In this document: piece by piece, positions 53,022-62,130 of the stretch | Layout of the letters: the number at the start of each line of letters is the position of its first letter | How positions within the stretch are numbered: the first letter of the stretch is position 1 | Origin: Barnesiella sp. An22 | Lineage (GTDB): Bacteria > Bacteroidota > Bacteroidia > Bacteroidales > Barnesiellaceae | Assembly (NCBI RefSeq): GCF_002159975.1 | Contig: NZ_NFJR01000006.1 | Span: 1 to 64,000, forward strand | Length of the DNA stretch: 64,000 nt | Reading direction: 5' to 3' | Translations under genes and position numbers: made by a program | Notes under the pieces: generated by a model | Seen by the model: only the letters and a program-made list of their open reading frames with translations | Told to the model about the DNA's origin: nothing | Database searches by the model: none

Positions 53022-54326
53022 TTACTGCTGATTGAGCAGGAAGTGCTTAAAGGCGTTGAAGCCGACAGGCATCAGGATGCTCTGTTTCTCGCCCTGCATG
53101 AATTTGCGCAACTTCTCGGGCATGGCAATCGTCTCGCCTACGGCGTCGCTCACGGTATCGAGGAACTTGGCGGGCGAAGCGGTTTCGAGGCAGATGCCTA
53201 TTTCGCCAGGTTGCAAGCCATCGACCAAGGCCTGGTAACCGCAGGCACCGTGGGGATCGAGCAGGTATTGCTCGCGACGGAAGGTGTCGCGCATAGTGCG
53301 GCGTATCTCGTCGTCGGTATAGCTTACGCCGCTGATGTCGGCACAGATGGCCTCGTGCGAATGGCTGTAAAGGTCGAGTATGCGGGCAAAGTTGCTGGGG
53401 TCGCCCACATCCATGGCGTTGGCGATGGTGGCAATCGAGAGGCGCGGGTCATACGAGCCCGTGCGCAAGTATTGCAGGAATACGTCGTTGCGGTTGTTGG
53501 CGGCGATGAAACGCTTCACGGGGAGCCCCATGCGCTTGGCTATGAGTCCGGCAGTGAGGTTGCCGAAGTTGCCGCTGGGCACGCTGAACACCACCTGCTC
53601 GGGGTGCTCGACCATGCCGCACAACTGGGCATAGGCATAGAAGTAGTAGAAGGCCTGGGGCAGGAAGCGGGCCACGTTGATGGAGTTGGCCGAGGTGAGG
53701 TAGAGTTTCTCGTTCAGCTCGGGGTCCATGAAGGCACTCTTCACCAGCGCCTGACAGTCGTCGAAGGTGCCGCTCACCTCCAGGGCGGTGATGTTGTGGC
53801 CCAGCGTGGTGAACTGTTTCTCCTGTATCTTACTCACCTTGCCCTGCGGATAGAGCACGAAGACCTTCACGCCGGGCACGTCGAGGAAACCGTTGGCCAC
53901 GGCACTGCCCGTATCGCCCGAGGTGGCGACCAGCACATTGACCTGCCGTTTCTCCTGCCGGTTGAAGTAGCCGAGCAGACGTGCCATGAAGCGGGCCCCC
54001 ACATCCTTGAAGGCCAGCGTGGGGCCGTGGAAGAGCTCCAGGCTGTACCGGTTGTCGGCCACCCGCACCAGGGGAATATCGAAGTTGAGGGCGTCGAACA
54101 CGATCTCTTGCAGCTTGTCGGCCTCGACATCCTCGCCGAAGAAGGCTTCGGCCACCACAAACGAGATTTCGCGAAGCGTCATCTCCTTCATGTTTTGGTA
54201 AAAGGCCGGGGGAAACCGGCGAATCACCTCGGGCATGAAGAGCCCTTTATCGGCAGCCAGTCCCCTGACCACGGCATCGTGGAGAGAGACCGGCGAAGTT
54301 TTTTTGTTGGTACTATAAAATTTCAT
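53022..54326 (-). CDS. thrC: Threonine synthase
   Basis: A 434-residue PLP enzyme of the long threonine synthase type. ELFHGPTLAFKDVGARF carries the Schiff-base Lys107; VATSGDTGSAVA and VPSGNFGNLTAG bind the cofactor. It makes threonine from O-phosphohomoserine. It lies 12 bp after the ApgM-like gene and closes the thrA - apgM-like - thrC operon. Confidence 0.95.
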   Translation of the reverse strand: MKFYSTNKKTSPVSLHDAVVRGLAADKGLFMPEVIRRFPPAFYQNMKEMTLREISFVVAEAFFGEDVEADKLQEIVFDALNFDIPLVRVADNRYSLELFHGPTLAFKDVGARFMARLLGYFNRQEKRQVNVLVATSGDTGSAVANGFLDVPGVKVFVLYPQGKVSKIQEKQFTTLGHNITALEVSGTFDDCQALVKSAFMDPELNEKLYLTSANSINVARFLPQAFYYFYAYAQLCGMVEHPEQVVFSVPSGNFGNLTAGLIAKRMGLPVKRFIAANNRNDVFLQYLRTGSYDPRLSIATIANAMDVGDPSNFARILDLYSHSHEAICADISGVSYTDDEIRRTMRDTFRREQYLLDPHGACGYQALVDGLQPGEIGICLETASPAKFLDTVSDAVGETIAMPEKLRKFMQGEKQSILMPVGFNAFKHFLLNQQ

Positions 54327-54337
54327 GGCTCATTTAT

Positions 54338-55546
54338 TTACTCTCGAAAGAACGCTTTCATAAACTCGTCGCCAGCCAACGAACCATAGGCTCCACGAGC
54401 CGCGCTGAACTCGTCGTAACGGGTTACATCGTCGGGCTCGACTCCGGGCTTGCAAATCACGAACGGCACGGGGGCCGCCGTGTGGGTGCGCACCCGGCAA
54501 GGCGTGGGATGGTCGGGCAAGAGGGCGATGGCTACCGGCTCGTCCATGCGGGCAACAGCCTCGATAAGCGGTTTCAGCACGCGGTGGTCGAGATACTCGA
54601 CCGTGCGGAGCTTCAGCGCCACATCGCCTTCGTGGCCTGCCTCGTCGCTGGCCTCGATATGCAAATATACAAAATCGTGTGCATATAACGCATCGATTGC
54701 GGCCTGAACTTTTCCTTCATAATTGGTATTGTAGAGTCCCGTGGCTCCCTCGACCTCGACGGGCTGCAAACCGGCATAGACGCCGATACCCCGGATGAGG
54801 TCGACGGCCGAGATAACCACCCCGCTGCGTATGCCGTAGCGTTGGGCCAAGGTCTCCATGCAGGGCTTGTAACCCGGCGACCAGGGCCAGATGCTGTTGG
54901 CGGGGTCTTTCCCCTCGGCCACACGCCGCAGGTTCACGGGGTGCGAGGGCAAAATCTGCTGCGAGCGCAGAATCAGCTCGTTCAGGCGGTCGGCTGTAGC
55001 CGTGGCCTCGGGCACCAGAGGGCGCACCATCACGTCGCGGAAGGGGGTACCGGGCACATCGTGCGGCGGGGTGCAGTCGACCCGCTTGTCGCCCCCCTTG
55101 AGCTTGAGCAGATGGCGATACGATACCCCGCGGTAGAAATTGGCATCGCCGCCTCCCAACTCCCGTTGCAGGAAATCGACGAGTTCGCCGGCCTCGGCGG
55201 TCGTGATGTGACCGGCCGAGTGGTTCTTGATGAGGCCGTTTTCGATACAGACGAGGTTGCAGCGCATGGCCATCTCGCCCGGCTCGATGTCGACCCCCAT
55301 ACTGGCCGCCTCCAGCGAGCCCCGCCCCTCAAATACGCGGTCGAGGTCGTAGCCCAGCACCGCCAGATTGGCGATTTCGCTGCCGGGATGGTAGCCTTCG
55401 GGTACGGTTTTCAACATTCCGCAACGACCGTGAGCGGCCAGCCAGTCCATGGCGGGCGTATCGGCAGCCTGCAGGGGCGTGCGTCCGCCCAGTTCCTCGA
55501 TGGGCTCATCGGCCATGCCGTCGCCCAATACTATGATGTGTTTCAT
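54338..55546 (-). CDS. ApgM-family phosphoglycerate mutase-like enzyme, probable homoserine kinase replacement
   Basis: A 402-residue member of the alkaline-phosphatase superfamily. IIVLGDGMADEP holds the first metal Asp, HPGSEIANLAVLGYD has the Ser (56) used for phosphotransfer in this fold, and LLPDHPTP and HTAAPVPFVI hold further metal ligands. ApgM normally interconverts 2- and 3-phosphoglycerate. Here it is set between thrA and thrC, 15 bp and 12 bp away, and no GHMP-type homoserine kinase (ThrB) gene is seen in the window. In Bacteroidota this family has been predicted to act as homoserine kinase; the gene context agrees, but it is not proof. Confidence 0.87.
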   Translation of the reverse strand: MKHIIVLGDGMADEPIEELGGRTPLQAADTPAMDWLAAHGRCGMLKTVPEGYHPGSEIANLAVLGYDLDRVFEGRGSLEAASMGVDIEPGEMAMRCNLVCIENGLIKNHSAGHITTAEAGELVDFLQRELGGGDANFYRGVSYRHLLKLKGGDKRVDCTPPHDVPGTPFRDVMVRPLVPEATATADRLNELILRSQQILPSHPVNLRRVAEGKDPANSIWPWSPGYKPCMETLAQRYGIRSGVVISAVDLIRGIGVYAGLQPVEVEGATGLYNTNYEGKVQAAIDALYAHDFVYLHIEASDEAGHEGDVALKLRTVEYLDHRVLKPLIEAVARMDEPVAIALLPDHPTPCRVRTHTAAPVPFVICKPGVEPDDVTRYDEFSAARGAYGSLAGDEFMKAFFRE

Positions 55547-55560
55547 GACAAACTCCTTTT

Positions 55561-57996
55561 TTATCGAATGTTGGCAATTCCTATTATATCGGCAAAGACA
55601 CCGGCAGCCGTCACCTCGGCCCCGGCTCCGTAGCCCTTGATAACCATGGGATACTCGCGGTACCGCTCGGTGGTAATGGAGATGACGTTGTTGCTCCCCT
55701 CGAGGTGGTAGAAGGGATGGGCCGAATCGACCTCGCGCAGCCCCACCTCCACCTTGCCGTGGTCGAGCGTGGCCACAAAGCGCAGCACCCGACCCCGCTC
55801 GGCCACCTGCCGGCGATAGGCCTCGAAGGTGGCATCGTAGTCGGGAATCGCCCGCCAGAAGTCGTCGAGGCTCCCGGTGAAGTACGATTCGGGAATGAAG
55901 AGATGCTTCTCTACATCGCTCTGCTCCACCCGATAACCGGCCTCACGGGCCAGTATCACCAATTTGCGGATGACATCCTGTCCGCACAGGTCAATACGGG
56001 GATCGGGCTCGCTGTACCCCGCCTCCTGCGCCATGCGCACGGCACGGCTCAGGGGCACCTGCCCGCTCACCACATTGAATATGTAGTTGAGCGTACCCGA
56101 GACAACCGCCTCGATCTTGAGTATCTTGTCGCCGCTGTTGATGAGGTTGTTGATGGTATTGATGATAGGCAGCCCCGCCCCCACGTTGGTCTCGAAGAGG
56201 TACTTCACATCGCGCTTGCGGGCGGTCTGCTTCAGCTCGCGGTACAGGTCGTACGAACCCGAGGCTGCAATCTTGTTTGAGGCCACCACCGATACGTTGT
56301 GGTCGAGCAGCGAGCGATACAGCGCGGCAATGTCGGGGCTGGCCGTGCAGTCGACAAATACCGAGTTGAAGATGTTCATGGCGATAATCTCGTCCTTGAG
56401 CCGCTGGGGCGAAGAGGGTGTACCCTCGCGGTCGAGCAACTCGATGCCATGTTCGATGTCGATACCCTCGCGGTCGAAAAGGCATTTGCGCGAGTTGGCG
56501 ATACCCACCAGCCGCAACTGCAAGGCCTTGGTCTCGAGCAGCCGCTGCTGCTGTTTGCAAATCTGTTTCAGCAGGTCGCGCCCCACGGTCCCCACCCCAG
56601 CCACAAAGAGGTTGAGCACCTGCGACTCGGAGAGGAAAAACGAATCGTGTATGACGTTGAGAGCCTTGCGCAGACTGTCGCGGGCAATGACAAACGAGAT
56701 GTTGGTCTCCGACGCCCCCTGTGCACAGGCTATCACATTGATACCGTTGCGACCCAGCACGTTGAACAGCTTGCCCGCAATGCCGGGCGTGTGTTTCATG
56801 TTCTCGCCCACGATAGCCACGGTAGCCAGCTCCTTCTCGGCCTCGATCGAAGAGATTTCGCCCACGGCCATCTCGCCCTTGAACTCCTCGCGCAGCACCC
56901 GCACGGCCACATCGGCATCGGCATTGCGCACGGCAAAGGTGGTATTGTTTTCCGACGAAGCCTGCGACACCAGAAAGACACTGACCCCCGACCGGGCCAA
57001 GGTGTTGAAGATGCGCGAGTTGATACCGATTACCCCCACCATGCCCATGCCCGAGAGGGTGATGAGGCAGGTGTCGTTGATCGACGAGATGCCTTTGATG
57101 GCTTTCCCCTCGAAGTGCGAATGGTCGGCCGAGATGAGGGTACCGGGGGCCGACGGGTTGAACGTATTCTTGATGAGGATAGGGATATTCTTGTGAAAAA
57201 CCGGATAGATGGTGGGCGGGTAGATGACCTTCGCCCCGAAGTTACAGAGCTCCATCGCCTCGGTAAACGAGAGGTGCTCGATGACATAAGCGGTGTTGAT
57301 AACCCGCGGGTCGGCCGTCATAAAGCCGTCGACATCGGTCCAGATTTCGAGTTGCGAGGCACCGAGCGCCGTAGCCAGGATGGATGCCGTGTAGTCCGAC
57401 CCACCCCGGCCGAGGTTGGTCACATCACCTGTGATGCGGTCCGACGCAATGAAGCCGGGCACCACGGCCACCCGGGGCAACTCGGCAAAGTAGCGTTTTA
57501 CCAGCTTGTTGGTCTCGTCGAAGTCGACAATGTGCTTACCATACTGGCGGCTGGTCTTGATGAAAAAGCGGGCATCGTAGTGAACCGCCCCCTCGATGAC
57601 CCGACTCACGATGAGCGACGAGAGCCGCTCGCCGTAACTCACAATCGTGTCGAGCGTCTTGGTCGAGAGGTCTTTGATGAGCGACACCCCCCTGAAGATA
57701 TTGCCCAGTTCGCCCAACAGCGGGTCGATGAGGGCCAGCAGCTCGAGTTGTTTCGCCGGCTCTACGGCCTGCTGCACCATCGTCTTGTGACGCTCGACAA
57801 TGGCTCTGAAGTGGCTCTCATAGCCATCACCGCCCACCACGGCCACCCGGGCAGTCTCGATCAGGCGGTCGGTAATTCCACCCAGAGCCGACACCACGAC
57901 GATAACCGGCTCGTGACAACTCTCTACTATCTGTTTGACACTCGACATGCTCTCGACCGAACCTACCGAAGTGCCTCCGAATTTCAATACTTTCAT
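55561..57996 (-). CDS. thrA: Bifunctional aspartate kinase / homoserine dehydrogenase I
   Basis: An 811-residue fusion. The kinase part starts KFGGTSVGS (5-13) and has RGGSDYTAS (198-206) and EIWTDVDGF. Two ACT-type segments (~315-455) should sense threonine or lysine. The dehydrogenase part begins FVAGVGTVGRDLL (~464-476) and has NKIAASG, ETNVGAGLPII and GTLNYIFN. It performs the first and third steps from aspartate to homoserine. It heads the operon with the ApgM-like gene and thrC. A ~270-nt leader with a Thr-rich mini-ORF precedes it, so attenuation by threonine is plausible. Confidence 0.96.
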   Translation of the reverse strand: MKVLKFGGTSVGSVESMSSVKQIVESCHEPVIVVVSALGGITDRLIETARVAVVGGDGYESHFRAIVERHKTMVQQAVEPAKQLELLALIDPLLGELGNIFRGVSLIKDLSTKTLDTIVSYGERLSSLIVSRVIEGAVHYDARFFIKTSRQYGKHIVDFDETNKLVKRYFAELPRVAVVPGFIASDRITGDVTNLGRGGSDYTASILATALGASQLEIWTDVDGFMTADPRVINTAYVIEHLSFTEAMELCNFGAKVIYPPTIYPVFHKNIPILIKNTFNPSAPGTLISADHSHFEGKAIKGISSINDTCLITLSGMGMVGVIGINSRIFNTLARSGVSVFLVSQASSENNTTFAVRNADADVAVRVLREEFKGEMAVGEISSIEAEKELATVAIVGENMKHTPGIAGKLFNVLGRNGINVIACAQGASETNISFVIARDSLRKALNVIHDSFFLSESQVLNLFVAGVGTVGRDLLKQICKQQQRLLETKALQLRLVGIANSRKCLFDREGIDIEHGIELLDREGTPSSPQRLKDEIIAMNIFNSVFVDCTASPDIAALYRSLLDHNVSVVASNKIAASGSYDLYRELKQTARKRDVKYLFETNVGAGLPIINTINNLINSGDKILKIEAVVSGTLNYIFNVVSGQVPLSRAVRMAQEAGYSEPDPRIDLCGQDVIRKLVILAREAGYRVEQSDVEKHLFIPESYFTGSLDDFWRAIPDYDATFEAYRRQVAERGRVLRFVATLDHGKVEVGLREVDSAHPFYHLEGSNNVISITTERYREYPMVIKGYGAGAEVTAAGVFADIIGIANIR

Positions 57997-58125
57997 ATCT
58001 GCACTATTCTATCGGCGCAGCTTCGCACCCCTTGGAGAGAGAGCAAGCCACACCCGTTCAAAAAAAATTTGGTTGAAAAACTATATCGCAACGGTCTATC
58101 GACACAAAAAACAACATCCTCCCCC

Positions 58126-58188
58126 CTAAGGGGTGGTACCCGTTGCGTGCATGCAGTTACAAAATAAGGTATACAGCCGTTCGATCAT
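58126..58188 (-). CDS. Putative thr operon leader peptide
   Basis: A 20-codon frame on the minus strand reads MIERLYTLFCNCMHATGTTP. Four of its residues are Thr (positions 7, 16, 18, 19), three of them clustered just before the stop. A GC-rich hairpin spans the stop (ACCCC-TTA-GGGG) and a TTGTTTTTTG run follows. A -7 box lies ~90 bp upstream and thrA starts 130 bp downstream. This is the layout of a transcription attenuator. The peptide is short, so chance is not excluded. Confidence 0.5.
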   Translation of the reverse strand: MIERLYTLFCNCMHATGTTP

Positions 58189-58275
58189 GGCGTTCTCTTT
58201 TTCGGAACCGACACCCCGGAGTTTCACAAACGGCAGGGTGGCCGGCCAGATTGATATAAAACATCTCTTGTTTTG

Positions 58276-58283
58276 CAAAAGTA
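58276..58283 (-). promoter_or_regulatory. -7 element of the thr operon
   Basis: TACTTTTG on the minus strand, 88 bp before the leader ATG. No good -33 TTG at 19-20 nt. The 575-bp gap to ansA otherwise holds the leader, this box and the ansA box. Confidence 0.55.
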
Positions 58284-58474
58284 ATCTTTTTTTTGATTTT
58301 CCAGTCGAACAATCACAAAATGATTTAAAATAATCCTGTTCGTTTTACAATTTTATATTTTCAACGGGTTTTTAAACGGCATTTTGAAATTATCTTTTTG
58401 CCACGAAACAATCGCCTGGACAAAGAGGCACAAAGTTTTCGCCCGACAAAATGTTATTTTCTCCCGCAAATGAT

Positions 58475-58482
58475 TATTTTTG
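58475..58482 (+). promoter_or_regulatory. -7 element of ansA
   Basis: TATTTTTG, 90 bp before the ansA start. Upstream at 58399-58437 is a GCCACGAAACA...AGAGGCACAAAG stretch of a type repeated in Bacteroidota intergenic DNA. Confidence 0.5.
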
Positions 58483-58571
58483 TAGAGCCAAACAGGAGGC
58501 TGGGGTGCAAAGTTGCATCGTCTCCGGAACATGGCGGCACACGCTTGTTTCACTTTGTAAAACCATTGTGT

Positions 58572-59618
58572 ATGTCTGAAAATATAACATCGGTTCTTAT
58601 CATTTACACCGGTGGTACCATCGGAATGGTAGAGAACAGCCAGACGGGAAGTCTAGAACCGTTCAACTTTCACCATCTCCTCGACAAGGTCCCCGAGTTG
58701 AGACAACTCGGATTCTCCATCTCGACCGTACAATTCGAGCCCCCCATCGATTCGTCGGAAATCGAACCCGACTCGTGGGTGAAACTCGTGCACATCATCG
58801 CCGACAACTACGACCTGTTCGACGGCTTTGTCGTGCTGCACGGTACCGACACAATGGCCTACACGGCTTCGGCCCTGAGCTTCATGCTCGAGAACCTCAA
58901 CAAGCCCGTCATCCTCACCGGCTCGCAACTGCCCATCGGCATGCTGCGCACCGACGGCAAGGAGAACCTCATCACCGCCATCGAAATAGCTGCCGCCAAA
59001 AACAGCGCCGGAGAACCGCTGGTACCCGAGGTGTGCATCTTCTTCGGCAACCACCTGTTGCGTGGCAACCGCACCACCAAAATCAGTGCCGAGAGCTTCA
59101 ACGCCTTCGTGTCGACCAACTACCCGCCGCTGGCCCAGGTGGGCGTGCACATCCACTACGACGAGAACCAGATCGCCCGCGTCACCCACAAACCGCTGCG
59201 TCCCCACTACCTGATGAACACCAACATCGTGGTGCTGAAACTATTCCCCGGCATCTCGGAGCAGACCGTACGCTCGATACTGAACATCCCGGGACTGAAG
59301 GGGGTCGTGCTCGAAACCTTCGGGTCGGGCAACGCACCGGTCAAGGAGTGGTTCCTCAACCTGCTCAAGGAGGCGGTAGACAAGGGTATCGTTATCGTCA
59401 ACGTGAGCCAGTGCATGGGCGGCACCGTGCAGATGAGCCGCTACGGCACGGGCAGCAAGCTCGAAAATGCCGGCGTGGTAAGCGGATACGACAGCACCAC
59501 CGAGGCGGTGCTCACCAAGCTGATGTTCCTCTTCGGTCACGAATACCCCTCGAAGGTGGTCAAGGAGAACATGAACTGTTCGCTCAGCGGCGAGATTACC
59601 CTCACGCTGCACAACTGA
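58572..59618 (+). CDS. ansA: Type I L-asparaginase
   Basis: A 348-residue cytoplasmic-type asparaginase without a signal peptide. IYTGGTIGM holds the nucleophile Thr, and LHGTDTMAYTAS (89-100) holds the second Thr-Asp pair. GSQLPIGMLRTDGKEN, LLRGNRTTK and SRYGTGSKL fit type I. It hydrolyses asparagine to aspartate and ammonia, feeding the aspartate pathway encoded by the divergent thrA operon. The start at 58572 is chosen over longer frames that run through the promoter. Confidence 0.94.
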   Translation: MSENITSVLIIYTGGTIGMVENSQTGSLEPFNFHHLLDKVPELRQLGFSISTVQFEPPIDSSEIEPDSWVKLVHIIADNYDLFDGFVVLHGTDTMAYTASALSFMLENLNKPVILTGSQLPIGMLRTDGKENLITAIEIAAAKNSAGEPLVPEVCIFFGNHLLRGNRTTKISAESFNAFVSTNYPPLAQVGVHIHYDENQIARVTHKPLRPHYLMNTNIVVLKLFPGISEQTVRSILNIPGLKGVVLETFGSGNAPVKEWFLNLLKEAVDKGIVIVNVSQCMGGTVQMSRYGTGSKLENAGVVSGYDSTTEAVLTKLMFLFGHEYPSKVVKENMNCSLSGEITLTLHN

Positions 59619-59649
59619 AACCCGACAATCTTATTTCATTGAGATAGCC

Positions 59650-59690
59650 GTGAGGCGAAGCGCAAAAGCAGCTTGGCCTCACTTGTTTTT
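59650..59690 (+). terminator. ansA terminator overlapping the end of the DUF1648 gene
   Basis: GTGAGG (59650-59655) and CCTCAC (59677-59682) pair with an internal loop, then TTGTTTTT. It includes the stop codon of the converging gene. Confidence 0.7.
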
Positions 59691-60125
59691 GCCCACTTGC
59701 GACCAGCCGGTCACGATGATAAAGGGAACGGCCAGAGCAATAGCCAGAATCAGGAAGAAACTAATCTCCACCACCTGGGCTACCCCCAGCGTGAGGTAGA
59801 GGAAGAGAGCCATGACCAGAACCTTGATGCGGTAGACGATGCGCGACATCTGGCGATAGGCCTGCTCCCGGTTCTCGTCGGTTATCTCGACCGGATAGTT
59901 ACAATGCCGGGGGTGATGCTGCACCCAGGTGAGCAGTCCATACAGCACCAGAGCTATCGCGGGCAGCAGAAGTGCCGTTGAGGCATCGCCCCAGCTATCC
60001 ACTTCGCCCCGGGCATTAAAGTGCAGGGGCACTTCGGACCGATTGTCGAACTGGATCCACACACCTACCACAAAAGAGGCAAGCAGGAAAAACCATGCCG
60101 GTGTTTCTCTCCAAAATCGTTTCAT
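59679..60125 (-). CDS. DUF1648 membrane protein
   Basis: A 148-residue protein with four membrane helices (~10-28, ~48-65, ~97-115, ~120-140). VPLHFNARGEVDSWGD (32-47) is the DUF1648 signature between the first two. The function is unknown; relatives are found with SdpI-type immunity proteins and in transporter operons. It lies 27 bp after apbE and probably shares its transcript. Confidence 0.85.
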   Translation of the reverse strand: MKRFWRETPAWFFLLASFVVGVWIQFDNRSEVPLHFNARGEVDSWGDASTALLLPAIALVLYGLLTWVQHHPRHCNYPVEITDENREQAYRQMSRIVYRIKVLVMALFLYLTLGVAQVVEISFFLILAIALAVPFIIVTGWSQVGKNK

Positions 60126-60152
60126 GGCAATCTTCTTATTATCCGGGTTATC

Positions 60153-61178
60153 TTACTTTTTCAAGATCAGTTTCTGCATGCCGGCAGTCACCCAGCAGTC
60201 GATGCGAGCCGTATCGGTAGGATTCTGGTAGAGGAAGAGCGCCTCGATGCCCGGCAGCGAATCGACCAGTGCCCGGCTGCGCTCGAGCCCCATCACCATG
60301 AAAGCCGTGGCGTAGGCGTCGGCCGTCATGCAGTCGGGGGCCAGCACCGTAGCACTCAGCAGCGAGTGTTGCACGGGATAGCCCGTCACCGGGTCGATGG
60401 TGTGGGCAATGCGTTTGCCGTCGACCACGCGGTAGTTGCGGTAGTTGCCCGAGGTAGCCAGTCCGCCCCCGGTCATCTGCAATACCTCTTCGATGGTACC
60501 GGCCTCGCCATCCTCGATGGTCGGGCGGTTCACCCCTACCCGCCAGGGCTTCCCCTCGGGATTGCGGCCGCGCACCACCATCTCGCCACCGATTTCGACC
60601 ATGTAGTCGTCGATACCGCGGTCGGTAAGCAACTGTCCTATCACGTCGCAGGCATACCCCTTGGCAATGGCCGAGAAGTTGAGGGTCACCAGCGAGTCGC
60701 TCTTGACCACCCGATGGTTCTCAAGCGAGAGCTTGTTCATGCCCACATGGGCCAGCAGACTGTCGACCTGCGTCGAGTCGGGGAAGATACCCTTCTTGAA
60801 CCCGAATCCCCAGGCATTGACCAGCGGCGATACCGTGGGGTCGAAGGCTCCGCCCGTGCGACGATAGACCTGTTGCGAGGCGGTAAAGACATGCTCGAAC
60901 CACGCATCGGTCTCGACCGGAACACCCTGGTTGACCCGCGTGATGAGCGACGTGTCGTTGAAGGGCGAAAGCGAACCGTCGAACCGCAGGAGCTCCTGCT
61001 TGATGGCCTCGGCCAACGACTCGTCCGACCGATAGGTGATGTGGTAGAAGGTACCGAAGATGAGCCCCTCGTCATACTGGTAGGTATTCTTTTCGCAACG
61101 GCGCATCGTGCTGGCCACCAGAAAGACCACCAGAAACAGGACCACCGCTACCCACGAACGTGCATATCGTCTATCCAT
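60153..61178 (-). CDS. apbE: FAD:protein FMN transferase
   Basis: A 341-residue ApbE with one N-terminal membrane helix (~8-24). Family marks: FGTFYHITY, FDPTVSPLVNAWGFG, FSAIAKGYACDVIG, YMVEIGGEMVVRG, GNYRNYRVVDGKRIAHTIDP and APDCMTADAYATAFMVMG. It attaches FMN through a phosphoester to Thr of Na+-translocating NQR/RNF subunits in the periplasm, using FAD. It lies 9 bp after mntP. Confidence 0.95.
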   Translation of the reverse strand: MDRRYARSWVAVVLFLVVFLVASTMRRCEKNTYQYDEGLIFGTFYHITYRSDESLAEAIKQELLRFDGSLSPFNDTSLITRVNQGVPVETDAWFEHVFTASQQVYRRTGGAFDPTVSPLVNAWGFGFKKGIFPDSTQVDSLLAHVGMNKLSLENHRVVKSDSLVTLNFSAIAKGYACDVIGQLLTDRGIDDYMVEIGGEMVVRGRNPEGKPWRVGVNRPTIEDGEAGTIEEVLQMTGGGLATSGNYRNYRVVDGKRIAHTIDPVTGYPVQHSLLSATVLAPDCMTADAYATAFMVMGLERSRALVDSLPGIEALFLYQNPTDTARIDCWVTAGMQKLILKK

Positions 61179-61187
61179 AACCGACTC

Positions 61188-61754
61188 TTAAAAATAGATA
61201 TGTTCCAACAGAATTTTTATCCCCAGGCCGATGAGAATCACCCCACCCAGCACCTCGGCATAGTTATGTATGTGGCGGCCAAACTGGCGGCCCACCCACA
61301 GCCCGGCAATCGAGAATACAAAGGTGACACCGGCAATGACAATCGTAGGGAGCAGCATCGACATGTTGAGGAAGGCAAACGAGATGCCCACCGCCAGCGC
61401 ATCGATGCTCGTAGCCAGCGAAAGCCCCACGAGCGTACGCGTATCCGAAGGGTCCATGCAGCAGGGCTCCTCCTCGTTTTTGCGAGGCCAGCCCTCCCAA
61501 ATCATCTTCGCTCCCAGGAAGAGCAACACCCCGAAGGCCACCCAATGGTCATACGCCTCGATATAGCTTTTGAAACCGATGCCCAGAGCCCAGCCGATGA
61601 GCGGCATGCCCCCCTGAAACAGAGCCATAAAGGCGGCTATCTTCAAGACCCGCGACCATTTGAAGGGCTTCAGCAGCACGCCCGAAGTCAGCGATACGGC
61701 AAAGCTGTCCATACACAGCCCCACCGCCAAAACAAAAAGTGCTAATAGCGACAC
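61188..61754 (-). CDS. mntP: Manganese efflux pump MntP
   Basis: A 188-residue protein of six membrane helices with the MntP pattern: AVGLCMDSFAVSLTSG, GGMPLIGWALG, GATxxWEGW-type loop, and SIDALAVGISFAF with Asp residues inside helices. It exports Mn2+ from the cytoplasm. The start is a GTG at 61754. Its promoter is the TACCTTTG box at 61781. apbE follows at 9 bp. Confidence 0.93.
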   Translation of the reverse strand: MSLLALFVLAVGLCMDSFAVSLTSGVLLKPFKWSRVLKIAAFMALFQGGMPLIGWALGIGFKSYIEAYDHWVAFGVLLFLGAKMIWEGWPRKNEEEPCCMDPSDTRTLVGLSLATSIDALAVGISFAFLNMSMLLPTIVIAGVTFVFSIAGLWVGRQFGRHIHNYAEVLGGVILIGLGIKILLEHIYF

Positions 61755-61780
61755 AAGTTATTCGAATTATTGTTTCACCA

Positions 61781-61810
61781 CAAAGGTACAAAAGTTCCCG
61801 GCTCGCCCAA
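61781..61810 (-). promoter_or_regulatory. mntP promoter
   Basis: Minus-strand TTG (plus 61808-61810), 19-nt spacer and TACCTTTG (plus 61781-61788), 26 bp before the GTG. The surrounding CACCACAAAGGTACAAAAG is another dispersed Bacteroidota motif. No mntP-type riboswitch was recognised. The rest of the 376-bp gap to 62130 holds only a terminator. Confidence 0.65.
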
Positions 61811-62058
61811 TACTCACATCGGAACAATTTACACAGAGCGGGGGAATCGCAGCTCACGAGAGTTGCGGTTCCTCCGCTGTCACACACATAACACAGTATA
61901 TATAGAAAACACCTCACGGTGCGGAACGGTTCACGGGAGAGCGAAAACCACAGTGTCCCGACCGGCACACAAGAGCGGTGCCTGTATCTCTAAAACAAGC
62001 CTCTACCCGTTTTGTTCGTCATCGCGCCGGTTTTTCTTTCGGCGGCCCCAGCCGGCAC

Positions 62059-62096
62059 AAAAAACACAACGCCCGGAGGGATACCCCCGAGCGTTG
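62059..62096 (-). terminator. Terminator of the lipoprotein gene at 62131
   Basis: On the minus strand CAACGCTCGG pairs with CCGGGCGTTG (one wobble) around a short loop and is followed by TGTTTTTTG. Confidence 0.85.
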
Positions 62097-62130
62097 CGAC
62101 GTTTCATACAAAATCTATGTTTCAAGCGTT

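Noticed and set aside
61811-62058. Riboswitch (yybP-type) for mntP
   Set aside because: The promoter sits 26 bp before the GTG, leaving no room for a structured leader.
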